A DNA stretch of 64,000 bases from an uncultured Eubacteriales bacterium (GTDB lineage: Bacteria; Bacillota; Clostridia; Lachnospirales; Anaerotignaceae): positions 1 through 64,000 of the forward strand of contig CAKQPE010000002.1 of the NCBI GenBank assembly GCA_934256695.1. Direction: 5' to 3'. Made by a program: the position numbers and the translations under genes. Positions 15,697 through 25,073 of this stretch are shown here, in pieces. The notes under the pieces were generated by a model. That model was not told the origin of the DNA. It searched no databases and saw only the letters and a list, made by a program, of their open reading frames with translations. Position 1 is the stretch's first letter; the number at the start of each line of letters is the position of its first letter.

Positions 15697-17655
15697 TTAT
15701 TTCTCCAGAAGCTTTTCCATTATAAGATTGCTTCTTGATATAAACTTAGCTGTTTCCTCCGGTGAAAGAGTTTTCTGGCTCATCATGGCAAGGTCGTAAA
15801 GCTGGAAACATACAAGGTCTGTAAATTCTTTCTTTTCAGGCTCGTTTTTAAGCTCCTCCAACTTCTTTACAAGAGAGTTGTTTGTATTAAGCACCAATGT
15901 ATATTCCGGTTTTACATCGCCAAACATTTTAAGCAGTTCAGGCTGGTTTTTGTATGCCTCCATCATTTCAAGCATACGGCGTGATCTTTCGCTTATAAGC
16001 ATCATGCTTGCTATGTCTGTTGATTTTAAGCCTTCTGTCTTTACTGTAAGGTCATTGTTGTTTAATGTCATACGGAAAAGATTCTGCATTTCTTCAGAAA
16101 GCTTTTCGTCATTCTGTGCGTCTTTGTCCTTTAAAGTTTCAGCTATGTCGGCGTCTATTCTTGCAAACTCAGGCTTGCCGTTTGACTTATATTCAAGGAA
16201 TGATATAAAGTTTACATCTATTCTTGAGGAAAGAATAAGTGCTTCCATTCCCTGTTCTTTAAGCATATTTATATACTGTATCTGCTGGTTTTCGTCTGAT
16301 ACATAAAATGCCTTATTTTCGTGTTTGTCCTTGTTGTCCTCAAGGTATTCGTTAAGTGTCTTATAAACTCCGTTTGTTGTCTTATATATAAGAGAGTCCT
16401 TAACCTTATCATAGAATTTTTCTTCCTTCATACAGCCGTATTTAATAAATATGCTGATGTCGTCCCAGAATTTTTCATAAGACTGTCTGTCGTTTTTGAA
16501 TATACTGTTAAGTTTGTCGGCAACCTTCTTTGCAATATAGTTGCTCATCTTTGCGGCATAACCGTCATTTTGCAAAGCACTTCTTGAAACATTAAGCGGA
16601 AGGTCAGGACAATCCATAACACCTTTCAAAAGAAGAAGAAATTCCGGTACAACTTCTTTTATATTATCGGCTATATAAACCTGATTTGAATAAAGCTTAA
16701 TCTCGCCTTCAAGAACATCTACATCACTTAAAAGTTTAGGGAAATACAGTATTCCTTTAAGATTGAACGGATAATCCATGTTAAGGTGAATCCAGAAAAG
16801 CGGATCTGTACCGTCTGCAAAAACCCTGTGATAGAAGTTCTTATAGTCGTCATCTGTAAGGTCTTTAGGATTTTTGAGCCAAAGCGGCGTTGTGTCGTTA
16901 ATAGGCTTTGGTTCCGACTTTGGTTCATCTTTCTTTTCTTCGGCATTTTCCTCTGTGCCTTTAACCGCCTTTTTAGCTTCTTCTTCGGCTTCTTTCTTTA
17001 TTTCTTCCTCCGTCTTTTCTCTCTCAAAATTAAAGAAAATTTCCACAGGCATAAATGAGCAGTATTTTCTTAATGTATCGTACATAAGTGAATATTCAAG
17101 GAACTCTTTTCCGTCATCACCTATATAAAGAGTTATTGTTGTACCTCTTTCTGTTCTTGTGCCGTCTGTTATTTCAAACTCGATATTGCCGTCTGAAATC
17201 CACTTTGCACTTTCAGCCCCCGGCTGATATGAAAGAGTATCAATCTCAACCTTATCGGCTACCATGAAAGCGGAATAAAAACCGAGACCGAAATGACCTA
17301 TTATGTCATTTTCGTTTTCCGCTTTATCTTTAAATTTTTCCATAAAGTCAGTAGCACCGGAAAATGCTATCTGGTTAATATATTTTTTAATTTCGTCTGC
17401 CGTCATACCGATACCGTTATCGGAAACGGTTATTGTTTTTTCCTTCTGGTTTACGTCTACGGTTACGGCATATTTTTCGTTTTCGTCAGCCTCTGCCTCA
17501 CCGAGTGAAACAAGTTTTTTGAACTTTGTAACGGCGTCACAGCCGTTTGACACAAGCTCTCTTACGAATATATCTTTATCTGTATAGAGCCATTTTTTTA
17601 TGATAGGTAAGAAATTTTCACTGTTTATTGATAATTTGCCTTTTTCCTGAGCCAT
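15697..17655 (-). CDS. htpG: HSP90-family chaperone HtpG
   Basis: This 652-aa protein matches the usual HtpG length. The GHKL ATPase domain shows ELVSNGCDAVTKFK, VSDNGIGMTADEI and GHFGLGFYSAFMVADKV, followed by the middle domain (LWLKNPKDLTDDDYKNFY) and a C-terminal dimerisation domain. It is a cytoplasmic ATP-dependent chaperone. A charged Lys/Glu linker (residues about 215-250) is longer than in some bacterial homologues. GGAGG lies 10 bp before the ATG. A perfect CIRCE operator lies 270 bp upstream, and a nested-palindrome element fills most of the leader in between, so HrcA-type heat-shock control is likely with an unusually long 5' leader. Confidence 0.96.
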   Translation of the reverse strand: MAQEKGKLSINSENFLPIIKKWLYTDKDIFVRELVSNGCDAVTKFKKLVSLGEAEADENEKYAVTVDVNQKEKTITVSDNGIGMTADEIKKYINQIAFSGATDFMEKFKDKAENENDIIGHFGLGFYSAFMVADKVEIDTLSYQPGAESAKWISDGNIEFEITDGTRTERGTTITLYIGDDGKEFLEYSLMYDTLRKYCSFMPVEIFFNFEREKTEEEIKKEAEEEAKKAVKGTEENAEEKKDEPKSEPKPINDTTPLWLKNPKDLTDDDYKNFYHRVFADGTDPLFWIHLNMDYPFNLKGILYFPKLLSDVDVLEGEIKLYSNQVYIADNIKEVVPEFLLLLKGVMDCPDLPLNVSRSALQNDGYAAKMSNYIAKKVADKLNSIFKNDRQSYEKFWDDISIFIKYGCMKEEKFYDKVKDSLIYKTTNGVYKTLNEYLEDNKDKHENKAFYVSDENQQIQYINMLKEQGMEALILSSRIDVNFISFLEYKSNGKPEFARIDADIAETLKDKDAQNDEKLSEEMQNLFRMTLNNNDLTVKTEGLKSTDIASMMLISERSRRMLEMMEAYKNQPELLKMFGDVKPEYTLVLNTNNSLVKKLEELKNEPEKKEFTDLVCFQLYDLAMMSQKTLSPEETAKFISRSNLIMEKLLEK

Positions 17656-17679
17656 TTTATATTACCTCCGTTAAAAATA

Positions 17680-17842
17680 AACCGTGGACTCTGTCCACAC
17701 CTGTGAGCCTTTAAAAAGGCTCAACCTAAATTTTTATCAACTCCCATGATAACTCATGGGAGTTTCGAAAAAATAAAATTGCCGGTTTTTAAGCCTTCCC
17801 CTCGGTGGGGAAGGTGTCACGACAGTGACGGATGATGGGTTA
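17680..17842. repeat. Nested-palindrome plus REP element in the htpG leader
   Basis: Stems GTGGAC/GTCCAC, GAGCCTTT/AAAGGCTC and AACTCCCATGA/TCATGGGAGTT are followed by a REP-type unit CTTCCCC...GGGGAAG with GTCAC...GTGAC. The element lies between the likely htpG promoter and its start codon and would be transcribed as part of the leader. Confidence 0.88.
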
Positions 17843-17890
17843 TTTTTTCAAATATATGAATTCCGCCCCTTCGGTCTTGTCTTTAGTATT

Positions 17891-17918
17891 ATTTTAGCAC
17901 TGCATATATAAAAGTCAA
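17891..17918 (-). promoter_or_regulatory. Likely htpG promoter
   Basis: On the minus strand TTGACT (17918-17913) and TAAAAT (17896-17891) are 16 bp apart. It lies immediately downstream of the CIRCE site. A TATAAT also occurs within the CIRCE spacer, so a second start overlapping the operator is possible. Confidence 0.55.
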
Positions 17919-17925
17919 GAAAAAT

Positions 17926-17952
17926 TTAGCACTCATTATAACTGAGTGCTAA
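17926..17952. promoter_or_regulatory. Perfect CIRCE heat-shock operator (HrcA site)
   Basis: TTAGCACTC-N9-GAGTGCTAA with no mismatch. This is the established binding site of the HrcA repressor, normally at groESL and hrcA-grpE-dnaK. Here it overlaps the last codons and stop of the DUF5721-like gene and lies upstream of htpG, the only gene suitably placed to be controlled. Confidence 0.93.
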
Positions 17953-18400
17953 CAGAAATATTATTTTCTTTTATAAACCCTTCAACATAATTATCCCATA
18001 TTATTTCGTGGTCTTTGTTAAGTGAAAACGTCTTTAATGAATACCCTGTAATAAGAGTAAGAACATTATTTTCGTAATTTACATTTATAAACAAAGCCGA
18101 TGCATTCTCGCACAAATTATTCCTAAGCTCATCGGGAGCGGAAAGGACTATTTTCATATGCTTAGGAAGCTTACTTCCTTTTATAACGGAAAAAATAAAG
18201 GGACGTATTTCTTCCCAAGTGCAGAATTTTCGCTGCGGCTTGTTTTCTTCGTCAAAAAAACTTTCGTTTATATCCCCTGTTACCTCAAAGGTAGTAAATG
18301 TAGTGGCTATTGCCTGATGGATTTCGTATTTATCAAATACATTTGTCTTAAAAAGCAGGTGCATAAACTGTTTTACATTCTCAACTGTTAAAGCTATCAT
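17936..18400 (-). CDS. DUF5721-like protein
   Basis: This 154-aa soluble protein resembles the DUF5721 family that I recall from Lachnospiraceae. It starts MIALTVENVKQFMHLLFKTNVFDKYE and contains FCTWEEIRPFIFSVIKGSKLPKHMKIVLSAP. No function is known to me. GGGTGAG precedes the ATG. Its stop codon lies inside the CIRCE operator, so the operator half-site codes for part of the last residues (VSTQL). It may be co-transcribed into htpG in addition to the heat-shock promoter. Confidence 0.75.
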   Translation of the reverse strand: MIALTVENVKQFMHLLFKTNVFDKYEIHQAIATTFTTFEVTGDINESFFDEENKPQRKFCTWEEIRPFIFSVIKGSKLPKHMKIVLSAPDELRNNLCENASALFINVNYENNVLTLITGYSLKTFSLNKDHEIIWDNYVEGFIKENNISVSTQL

Positions 18401-18427
18401 TTTCTCACCCTAATAATATTTATTATA

Positions 18428-18482
18428 TACCCCTCATCTGCCTCGCTTACGCTTCGGCACCTTCTCCCCAAGGAGAATACTT
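18428..18482. repeat. REP-type fragment
   Basis: A single arm of the second repeat family: CCCTCATCTG, a CGCTTACGCTTCGG spacer and CACCTTCTCCCCAAGGAGAA. It lies in the 200-bp gap between the DUF5721-like gene and the MBOAT gene. Confidence 0.75.
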
Positions 18483-18528
18483 TAAAAAACATATCTTTAA
18501 ACTTCTTACCATTGTAACTTTTTTTTAA

Positions 18529-18557
18529 TTGTAATACAAGGATTTATATAGTATTAT
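18529..18557 (+). promoter_or_regulatory. Promoter of the O-acylation operon
   Basis: TTGTAA and TATTAT with a 17-bp spacer, 47 bp upstream of the MBOAT start codon. Confidence 0.5.
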
Positions 18558-18604
18558 AACCATAAAAACTACTGTAGCTTAATCTTTTATTTCAGGAGTG
18601 GAAA

Positions 18605-20074
18605 ATGCTTTTTAACAGTCTTAATTTCATTATATTTTTTATAATAATCGTATTTCTATACTATATCCTTCCTTATAAGGCAGGCATATACGCCCTTCTT
18701 ATAGGAAGCTATATATTTTATATGTGCTGGAATCCGAAACTTATAGTTATAATTGTTTTTATTACATTCATAAATTTTGTTGCGGCGGCACTGATTTATC
18801 AGACCAAAGAAGAAAAACAAAAAAAGCTGTATCTTTTAATATGTATGCTTATTAATTTCGGCCTGCTTTTTGTTTTTAAATATCTTGACCTTGCCTGCAC
18901 AACCTTAAACTCGATACTTTCGTTTTTCGGTGCGGAAGGAAACGTTACTCCTCCGGACATTGTTCTGCCAATGGGCATTTCGTTTTACACATTTCAGGCG
19001 GCGGCATATACCATAGACGTTTACCGAAAAAAGCTAAAGCCTTCCGGAAACTATGTTAAGTTTTCTCTTTTTATAACATTCTTTCCACAGCTTGTTGCCG
19101 GACCTATTGAAAGGAGCAAAAATCTTTTAAACCAGTTTAACAGAAAAAACAGGTTTAAAATGCAAAACGTACTTGACGGACTGGAGCTTATGGCTCTGGG
19201 ATTTTTTAAGAAGGTTGTTATTGCCGACAGAATATCTATAGGCGTAAACACCGTTTTTAACAATGTATCATCCTACAGCGGTCTTTATTTTATACTGGCG
19301 GCACTTATGTTTACGGTACAGATTTACTGTGATTTCAGCGGATATTCCGATATAGCCAGAGGTACGGCAAAAGTACTGGGATTCCGACTTATGGTAAACT
19401 TCGACCGACCGTTTTTCTCCCATACGTTAAAAGAATTTTGGAGAAGGTGGCACATATCGCTTTCGTCTTGGTTTGCGGAATATTTATATATTCCTCTCGG
19501 CGGAAACAGAAAAGGAAAGCTTAAAAAATACCGCAACAACATTATTACATTTGCCGTAAGCGGACTTTGGCACGGTGCGGCATATACATTTATTCTGTGG
19601 GGCTTTGTCCACGGTATTTATCTTGTTATAGAGGATATTGTAAAAGCTGAGTATGCAAAAGCAAAAGATATTTGGCATATTTCAAACAAAGCCGATATAT
19701 TTTTCAAAATAATATCGCCTTTAATAACATTTTCATTTGTTGCATTTGCATTTATACTTTTCAGGGCAAACAGCATATCAGATGCAGGATATATATTTAC
19801 ACATATCTTATGGGATTTCAGAAAATGGCATACGGCAGAATATATTTATCAGCTTATAACAGGCATGGGGCTTTCCCTTTACGAAATGAAAGTGCTTCTT
19901 GCGGCAGTTATTGTACTGTTTTTATCTGAGGCAGCGGCAGGAGCAAACATAAGTGGATATTTAAGAAAAAAAGGCTTTGTGCCTGAGGTAGCATATTATG
20001 CAATACTTTTATTATTTATAATGACAGCGGGGGTATTCTACAATGCGGGAGAATTCATATACTTCCAGTTCTAA
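18605..20074 (+). CDS. MBOAT-family membrane O-acyltransferase (AlgI/DltB type)
   Basis: This 489-aa polytopic membrane protein has the MBOAT hallmarks FWRRWHISLSSWFAEYLYIPLGG and the invariant His in SGLWHGAAYTFILWG. The family start motif LFNSLNFIIFF and MGISFYTFQAAAYTIDVYR are also present. Relatives move acyl groups (usually acetyl) across the membrane onto exopolysaccharide, peptidoglycan or teichoic acid through a partner SGNH enzyme, which is encoded by the next, overlapping gene. AGGAGTGG precedes the ATG. No polysaccharide genes lie nearby, so the acceptor polymer is unknown. Confidence 0.93.
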   Translation: MLFNSLNFIIFFIIIVFLYYILPYKAGIYALLIGSYIFYMCWNPKLIVIIVFITFINFVAAALIYQTKEEKQKKLYLLICMLINFGLLFVFKYLDLACTTLNSILSFFGAEGNVTPPDIVLPMGISFYTFQAAAYTIDVYRKKLKPSGNYVKFSLFITFFPQLVAGPIERSKNLLNQFNRKNRFKMQNVLDGLELMALGFFKKVVIADRISIGVNTVFNNVSSYSGLYFILAALMFTVQIYCDFSGYSDIARGTAKVLGFRLMVNFDRPFFSHTLKEFWRRWHISLSSWFAEYLYIPLGGNRKGKLKKYRNNIITFAVSGLWHGAAYTFILWGFVHGIYLVIEDIVKAEYAKAKDIWHISNKADIFFKIISPLITFSFVAFAFILFRANSISDAGYIFTHILWDFRKWHTAEYIYQLITGMGLSLYEMKVLLAAVIVLFLSEAAAGANISGYLRKKGFVPEVAYYAILLLFIMTAGVFYNAGEFIYFQF

Positions 20075-21110
20075 GCGAAGAAAAACGGTAAAAAACAACG
20101 ATATTTTATGTTTACTTAAAATACTGCTGGTTATAATAATCGTTATACCCATATTCAACCACTACGGAAAAATATATAAAGATGCGGCCAACAAAAACAT
20201 AATAAACGCATTTACAAAACAGAGGTTTGACGATTTTTATGCACTTAAAGAAAACAGCCTTGATATGGTTTTTGTAGGTTCTTCACACTCCTACTGCACC
20301 TTTGACCCGGAGATAATAGACACGGGGCTTAATTTAAGCAGTTTCCAGATGGGTACTCCCCTCCAGCACCCGGACACAACATTTTATGAGCTGAAGGAAA
20401 TATACAAAACACAGCACCCGAAATATGTTGTAATGGAGCTTTACTGGGATGTACTTGACGATAAATTCGACCTTAAACAGGCAAACTCATTTTTTGAGGT
20501 TCTAAAAAGCGAAGATATTAAAAAAGAATATATAAAAAACGTATTTCCTTTGTCCGACAAAATAAAGTACAAACTTCTTCCTATCCGTTATCAGCAGGAT
20601 TATTTCGCCTACGAGGGAAACGAAATGGAAAAAGAACTGGAAGAAAAATACGGTGTAACAAAAAAACAGACCGAAAAACAGGTAGGCGAAGAATATTACC
20701 GTTCAAAGGGCTATGTATATTCCAATCAGCTTATGGTTTCTACGGAATATGACACAACAAACCAGTTCAGAAATTTTGACGGAAACAATTTTGAGATAAA
20801 CAAAACACAAAAAAAATATATTGATAACATAATAAAGTTATGCAGTGACGAAGGCTCAAAGCTTATATTTGTGACCGCACCCATTGCAAACGTATCAATG
20901 GACTACATCAAAAATTATGATAAGGTACACAATACCCTTGCAGCCCTTGCGGCAGAAAACGGCATACCGTATATTGACTACAACACAGAAAACGAAAAAC
21001 GTCACCTGCTTACCAACGAAAATTTCAGAGACGACGCTCACATGAACCACAGCGGAGTGGAAATAATCGACTGGGACTTTATAAAATGGTTCACGGAGAA
21101 TGTAATGTAA
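20043..21110 (+). CDS. SGNH/DltD-like membrane-anchored acyl-transfer partner
   Basis: This 355-aa protein has one N-terminal membrane anchor (residues about 22-42, LLKILLVIIIVIPIFN) and an extracytoplasmic domain. It shows the nucleophile motif FVGSSHSYCTFDPE and a C-terminal Asp/His motif RDDAHMNHSGVE, the arrangement of SGNH esterases and DltD/AlgJ-type proteins. It probably takes the acyl group exported by the MBOAT protein and puts it on a surface polymer. The start at 20043 overlaps the MBOAT gene by 32 bp with GCGGGGG upstream, indicating coupling. A repeat element begins two bases after its stop. Confidence 0.85.
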   Translation: MRENSYTSSSKRRKTVKNNDILCLLKILLVIIIVIPIFNHYGKIYKDAANKNIINAFTKQRFDDFYALKENSLDMVFVGSSHSYCTFDPEIIDTGLNLSSFQMGTPLQHPDTTFYELKEIYKTQHPKYVVMELYWDVLDDKFDLKQANSFFEVLKSEDIKKEYIKNVFPLSDKIKYKLLPIRYQQDYFAYEGNEMEKELEEKYGVTKKQTEKQVGEEYYRSKGYVYSNQLMVSTEYDTTNQFRNFDGNNFEINKTQKKYIDNIIKLCSDEGSKLIFVTAPIANVSMDYIKNYDKVHNTLAALAAENGIPYIDYNTENEKRHLLTNENFRDDAHMNHSGVEIIDWDFIKWFTENVM

Positions 21111-21112
21111 GA

Positions 21113-21407
21113 AAGACCGTGGGCTTTGCCCACACCAACCACCCTTCTTGGTCAGGAAATTTGCTTCGCAAATCAGGCTCCGCCTGCCGCATCTATCTTT
21201 GTGGTTCCCTAAAGGGTGGACGGAAACTTTTTATCAAAATGCAATTTCATTGCATTTTTCGTAAATCCATTTGTACCGGCTTATCAGTAATAATTTTATA
21301 TTTAACTAACAAAACCAAATGATGTAATTCATTTGGTTTTGTATTAAAAGTTTTACTCGATTTTTTTCAAAAAATCGCAGGACAGTGGGACAGAGTCCCA
21401 CGGTCTT
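21113..21407. repeat. Full nested-palindrome element with loop insertion
   Basis: Stems: GTGGGC/GCCCAC, CCACCCTT/AAGGGTGG (its loop holds the hairpin-rich sub-module with AATTTGCTTCGCAAAT, GGCTCCGCC and GCCGCATC), AAAATGCAAT/ATTGCATTTT, AAAACCAAATGA/TCATTTGGTTTT, TCGATTTTTT/AAAAAATCG and GTGGGAC/GTCCCAC. It follows the SGNH gene directly and precedes the glnS promoter. Confidence 0.92.
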
Positions 21408-21427
21408 AACAGTTTTACCTAAAACTT

Positions 21428-21456
21428 TTGACGCTACAGGCAATATGTAGTAAAAT
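21428..21456 (+). promoter_or_regulatory. glnS promoter
   Basis: TTGACG and TAAAAT with a 17-bp spacer, 37 bp before the glnS start codon. The leader is too short for a T-box. Confidence 0.65.
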
Positions 21457-21492
21457 TAGATATTATCTATTATTCTTTGGGAGGAATTTTTT

Positions 21493-23166
21493 ATGGCTGA
21501 AGAAATCAAAGAAATGTCCGGCGAACTCAGCACCACAGGCAATTTTATTCATAGCTATATACAGGAAGATTTAAAAGGTGAGTTAAACAAATTAAGAACA
21601 CGTTTCCCGCCTGAACCTAATGGCTACCTTCATATAGGTCATGCCAAAAGCATATGCTTAAACTTTGGGCTTGCGGGTCTTTACGGCGGAAAATGCAATC
21701 TCCGTTTTGATGATACAAACCCTACAAAAGAGGATGTCGAATACGTTGACTCAATAAAGGCAGACGTAAAATGGCTCGGCTTTGACTGGGAAGACAGACT
21801 CTTTTTTGCTTCTTCTTATTTTGATAAATTCTACGAAATAGCAGTAAAACTTATTAAAGAAGGCAAAGCCTTTGTCTGCGACCTTAATGCGGAACAGTTA
21901 AAGGAATACAGAGGCACTTTAAGCACTCCGGGCAAAAACAGCCCTTACAGAGACAGAAGTGTTGAAGAAAACCTTGATCTTTTCGAAAGAATGAAAAACG
22001 GCGAATTTCCTGACGGAAGCCATACTTTAAGAGCAAAAATAGATATGGCATCTCCTAACATAAACATGCGAGACCCTGTTATTTACCGTATTGCCCATGC
22101 GTCACACCACAGAACAGGCGACAAATGGTGCATTTATCCAATGTACGACTTTGCTCACCCTCTTGAGGACGCAATAGAAGGCATTACACATTCTATCTGT
22201 ACTCTGGAATTTGAAGACCACAGACCTATTTACAACTGGGTAGTTGAAAACAGCGGTCTTGAGGCAAAACCGAGACAGATTGAATTTGCCCGTCTGGGAA
22301 TGACAAACACCGTAATGAGCAAAAGGAAGCTCAGAGCATTGGTGGAAAACAACCTTGTTGACGGCTGGGACGACCCGAGAATGCCGACTATATCAGGTCT
22401 CAGAAGACGCGGTTACACACCTGAGGCAATAAGGGATTTCTGCGAAAAAATAGGTGTAAGCAAAGCAAACAGCAAAGTAGACAGCTCACTTCTTGACTAC
22501 TGCATAAGAGATGACCTTAAAACAAAGGCAAAAGTAGCTATGGCTGTTCTTGATCCATTAAAAGTTATTATAGACAACTATCCTGAAGGTCAGACAGAAA
22601 TGCTTACCGTAGAAAACAATCCGGAAAACGAAGCTCTCGGAAAAAGAGAAGTTCCGTTCTCCAAGGAAATATACATTGAAAAAGAGGACTTTATGGAAGT
22701 TCCCGTTAAAAAGTTCTTCCGTCTTGCACCTTTAAAAGAAGTACGTCTCAAAGGAGCATATTTCGTAACCTGTGTAGGCGTGGATAAAGACGAAAACGGC
22801 GAAATAACAGCCGTACACTGTACTTATGACCCACTTTCAAAAGGCGGAAACAGCCCTGACGGAAGAAAAGTAAAAGGTACTCTCCACTGGGTAAATGCAG
22901 CCACAGCCGTAAAGACGGAAGCAAGACTTTACGATTATATGATGCTTGATAACCCTGACGACCCTGACGGTGATATGATAATGAATCCGGAAAGCCTTAA
23001 AATCACAGACTGCTTTGTTGAACCGTCATTAAAAGACGCTGCAAAAGGCGACAAATTCCAGTTTATGAGAAACGGCTACTACTGTGTTGATACAAAAGAC
23101 ACAACAGACGAAAAAATAGTATTTAACAGAATTGTACCTTTAAAAAGCTCATTTAAAGCAAAATAA
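21493..23166 (+). CDS. glnS: Glutaminyl-tRNA synthetase
   Basis: This 557-aa class I synthetase has the HIGH motif in [48 protein letters not shown] for amino-acid and tRNA binding, and the KMSKS-like loop VMSKRKL, followed by the two beta-barrel anticodon-binding domains typical of GlnRS. The conserved-length fold, the glutamine-type active site and the lack of a GluRS helical C-domain favour GlnRS over GluRS. GGGAGGAA precedes the ATG. It heads a plus-strand series with a zinc-ribbon protein and a folate enzyme. Presence of GlnRS means that this organism can charge tRNA-Gln directly, though it may also have GatCAB. Confidence 0.95.
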   Translation: MAEEIKEMSGELSTTGNFIHSYIQEDLKGELNKLRTRFPPEPNGYLHIGHAKSICLNFGLAGLYGGKCNLRFDDTNPTKEDVEYVDSIKADVKWLGFDWEDRLFFASSYFDKFYEIAVKLIKEGKAFVCDLNAEQLKEYRGTLSTPGKNSPYRDRSVEENLDLFERMKNGEFPDGSHTLRAKIDMASPNINMRDPVIYRIAHASHHRTGDKWCIYPMYDFAHPLEDAIEGITHSICTLEFEDHRPIYNWVVENSGLEAKPRQIEFARLGMTNTVMSKRKLRALVENNLVDGWDDPRMPTISGLRRRGYTPEAIRDFCEKIGVSKANSKVDSSLLDYCIRDDLKTKAKVAMAVLDPLKVIIDNYPEGQTEMLTVENNPENEALGKREVPFSKEIYIEKEDFMEVPVKKFFRLAPLKEVRLKGAYFVTCVGVDKDENGEITAVHCTYDPLSKGGNSPDGRKVKGTLHWVNAATAVKTEARLYDYMMLDNPDDPDGDMIMNPESLKITDCFVEPSLKDAAKGDKFQFMRNGYYCVDTKDTTDEKIVFNRIVPLKSSFKAK

Positions 23167-23178
23167 GAGGTGATTTTT

Positions 23179-23637
23179 ATGTACTACTGCCCTAACTGCG
23201 GCAGACAGACAGAAACTTCAAACGGAACCTGTCCTTACTGCGGTGCTGATTTAAACAGCGGCACAATAGACGGTGATGCCGTTGAGACCGAATCCAGAAT
23301 AATAGGAAACGAAGGAAAAGAAAATAATTATTCCGAAAACAAAAATACAGGCTCAAGCATATATTACGGGTTTGATAGTAGTTCAGACAGCGATAATATT
23401 TTTAAAGATATAAACGGCTGGATTAAACTGCTTCTGGTTATATGCTGTTTTGCCAACGTATTTTTAGGCTTTGTAATATCAATAATACTTATTACAAGAC
23501 CTTACCCTCTTTACAAAAGTTTCGGATTAAAGCTGCTTTTGCTTTGTATCCTTCTTCTTGTACTGGAAATTATATTCGGTGCTTTAAATCTGTTTATAGG
23601 TCTTATATTTGCGGGACTGCATCAAATAACAGGCTGA
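23179..23637 (+). CDS. Zinc-ribbon membrane protein
   Basis: This 152-aa protein has an N-terminal zinc ribbon (YYCPNCG...CPYCGADL, residues about 2-24), a polar Ser/Asn-rich linker, and two hydrophobic segments in the C-terminal half (LLLVICCFANVFLGFVISII and LLLLCILLLVLEIIFG). The ATG at 23179 is used because GAGGTG lies about 6 bp ahead; an upstream in-frame start overlaps that site. Such zinc-ribbon/transmembrane proteins are common in Clostridia and mostly uncharacterised. It is 12 bp after glnS and 21 bp before the folate gene, so the three are probably one operon. Confidence 0.78.
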   Translation: MYYCPNCGRQTETSNGTCPYCGADLNSGTIDGDAVETESRIIGNEGKENNYSENKNTGSSIYYGFDSSSDSDNIFKDINGWIKLLLVICCFANVFLGFVISIILITRPYPLYKSFGLKLLLLCILLLVLEIIFGALNLFIGLIFAGLHQITG

Positions 23638-23658
23638 CAAAAGGTACGGTGAAAAATT

Positions 23659-24216
23659 ATGGATAAAAACGAAATGCGAAAAATGTTCCTCAAGAAAAGA
23701 AGTGCCATTCCAAAAGAGGAACGCATTGAAAAAAGCAGTATCATAACAGAAAAACTTATGGAGCTTGATTTATACAAATCAGCCCAATGGATTTTCTGTT
23801 ACATAGACATGGCTTCCGAGGTTATAACAACGGAGTTTATAAAAAAAGCATGGGCAGACGGCAAAAAAGTTGCTGTACCTATAGCCAAAAAAGACAGGTT
23901 CATGTATTTTGTGGAGATAACCTCTTTTGACGGCATGACAAGGTCAAAGCTTGGTGTTATGGAGCCTGACATTGAGCCGGAAAAACAGGTTATACCCGAT
24001 AACAACACTCTTATGGTTGTACCGGGAAGTATGTTTGACACACATAAAAACAGATGCGGCTACGGCGGAGGATACTATGACACATACACGGAAAAACATT
24101 CCGTTAAAAATACTGTAGGCATATGCTTTGATTTGCAGATTGCCGACAGCATACCTGTGGAAAAATTCGACCGTCCGCTTAAAATGATTATAAGCGAAAG
24201 CCGAACAATAGAATAA
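23659..24216 (+). CDS. 5-formyltetrahydrofolate cyclo-ligase
   Basis: This 185-aa protein is the right length for MTHFS (YgfA). It shows the N-terminal KNEMRKMFLKKRSAIPKEER substrate region, a middle VPGSMFD and the nucleotide-binding GYGGGYYDTY motif. The enzyme converts 5-formyl-THF to 5,10-methenyl-THF with ATP and returns an inhibitory folate to the one-carbon pool. It is the last gene of the glnS operon. A repeat element begins on the base after its stop codon. Confidence 0.93.
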   Translation: MDKNEMRKMFLKKRSAIPKEERIEKSSIITEKLMELDLYKSAQWIFCYIDMASEVITTEFIKKAWADGKKVAVPIAKKDRFMYFVEITSFDGMTRSKLGVMEPDIEPEKQVIPDNNTLMVVPGSMFDTHKNRCGYGGGYYDTYTEKHSVKNTVGICFDLQIADSIPVEKFDRPLKMIISESRTIE

Positions 24217-24771
24217 AAAACCGTGGACTCTGTCCACACCTGTTCGCTTTTGAAAAAGCGAAACAAAAACTTTTATAAAAACGCAATTTCATTGCGTTTT
24301 TCGGAACAAAATTTATAATTTATGTTATTAAAATTTGGCTTTTTCAAACTTTGCCGAATAAAATCAACTTTGTATTGCTTTTAGCCTTCCATTGGAGAAA
24401 GGTGTCACTTTAGTGACTGATGAGGGATTAATTCTATTATAAATTATAGCTTTTCATATAATTTATTTTTCTTATTTACCCTCTCATCCGCTTCGCCTGT
24501 GGCTCAGCACCTTCTCCACCGAGGAGAAGGCTTTAAAACCCTTCCGTCAAACCTGCGGTTTGACACCTTCCCTTTCAGGGACGGCTTATTAGCGACAAAT
24601 TTATAATTAATCAACAAAACCCAATGATGCAATCATTGGGTTTTGTATTAAAAGTTTCCGACCACCCTTTAGGGAACCGCAAAAATAGATGCGGCAGGCG
24701 GAGCCTGATTTGCGAAGCAAATTTCCTGACCAAGAAGGGTGGTCAGGGTGTGGAATGAAACCCCACGGTTT
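24217..24771. repeat. Largest composite repeat block
   Basis: This 555-bp block fills the whole gap. It has left-arm nested stems (GTGGAC/GTCCAC, CGCTTTTG/AAAAGCG, AAAACGCAAT/ATTGCGTTTT), then three REP-type units at about 24382-24430, 24480-24535 and 24540-24592. The right arm has AAAACCCAATGA/TCATTGGGTTTT and GACCACCCTT/AAGGGTGGTC with the hairpin-rich sub-module in its loop. It ends 8 bp before the SD of the next gene, so it must supply or contain that gene's upstream region. Confidence 0.9.
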
Positions 24772-24786
24772 ACCGGAGGTGAGAAA

Positions 24787-24969
24787 ATGAAAAAAGAAAC
24801 CAACTGCGAAAGCTGTATGAATTACTTTTATGATGACGAGTGCGGATACTATGTCTGCCTTGTAAACCTTGATGAGGACGAAATGGAAAAATTCGTGTCA
24901 TCTTCTTTCTATAACTGTCCATACTATCAGTTATACGACGAGTATAAAATTGCCAAGAAACAAATGTAA
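24787..24969 (+). CDS. DUF6472-like small protein, 60 aa
   Basis: This small acidic protein has four Cys residues in a metal-site-like pattern (CESCMNY...CGYYVC...NCPYYQLYDEYKIAKKQM). It matches what I recall of the DUF6472 family of Lachnospiraceae. The ATG at 24787 is set by GGAGGTGAG just upstream; an ATG further upstream lies inside the repeat element. No function is known. It sits between the repeat block and ftsH. Confidence 0.78.
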   Translation: MKKETNCESCMNYFYDDECGYYVCLVNLDEDEMEKFVSSSFYNCPYYQLYDEYKIAKKQM

Positions 24970-25073
24970 ATTTAATGTGAATATAATCTTAATTATATTG
25001 ATAAAAAAATAGTTTTATTATAAAATCAATTTTATCAATGTTGACAAAAACTTTTAAGAAAGGACTGAAAAAT

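Noticed and set aside
25038..25073. Upstream ATG as the ftsH start
   Set aside because: It has no Shine-Dalgarno, while GAAAGGA precedes the ATG at 25074, which gives a normal FtsH N-terminus.
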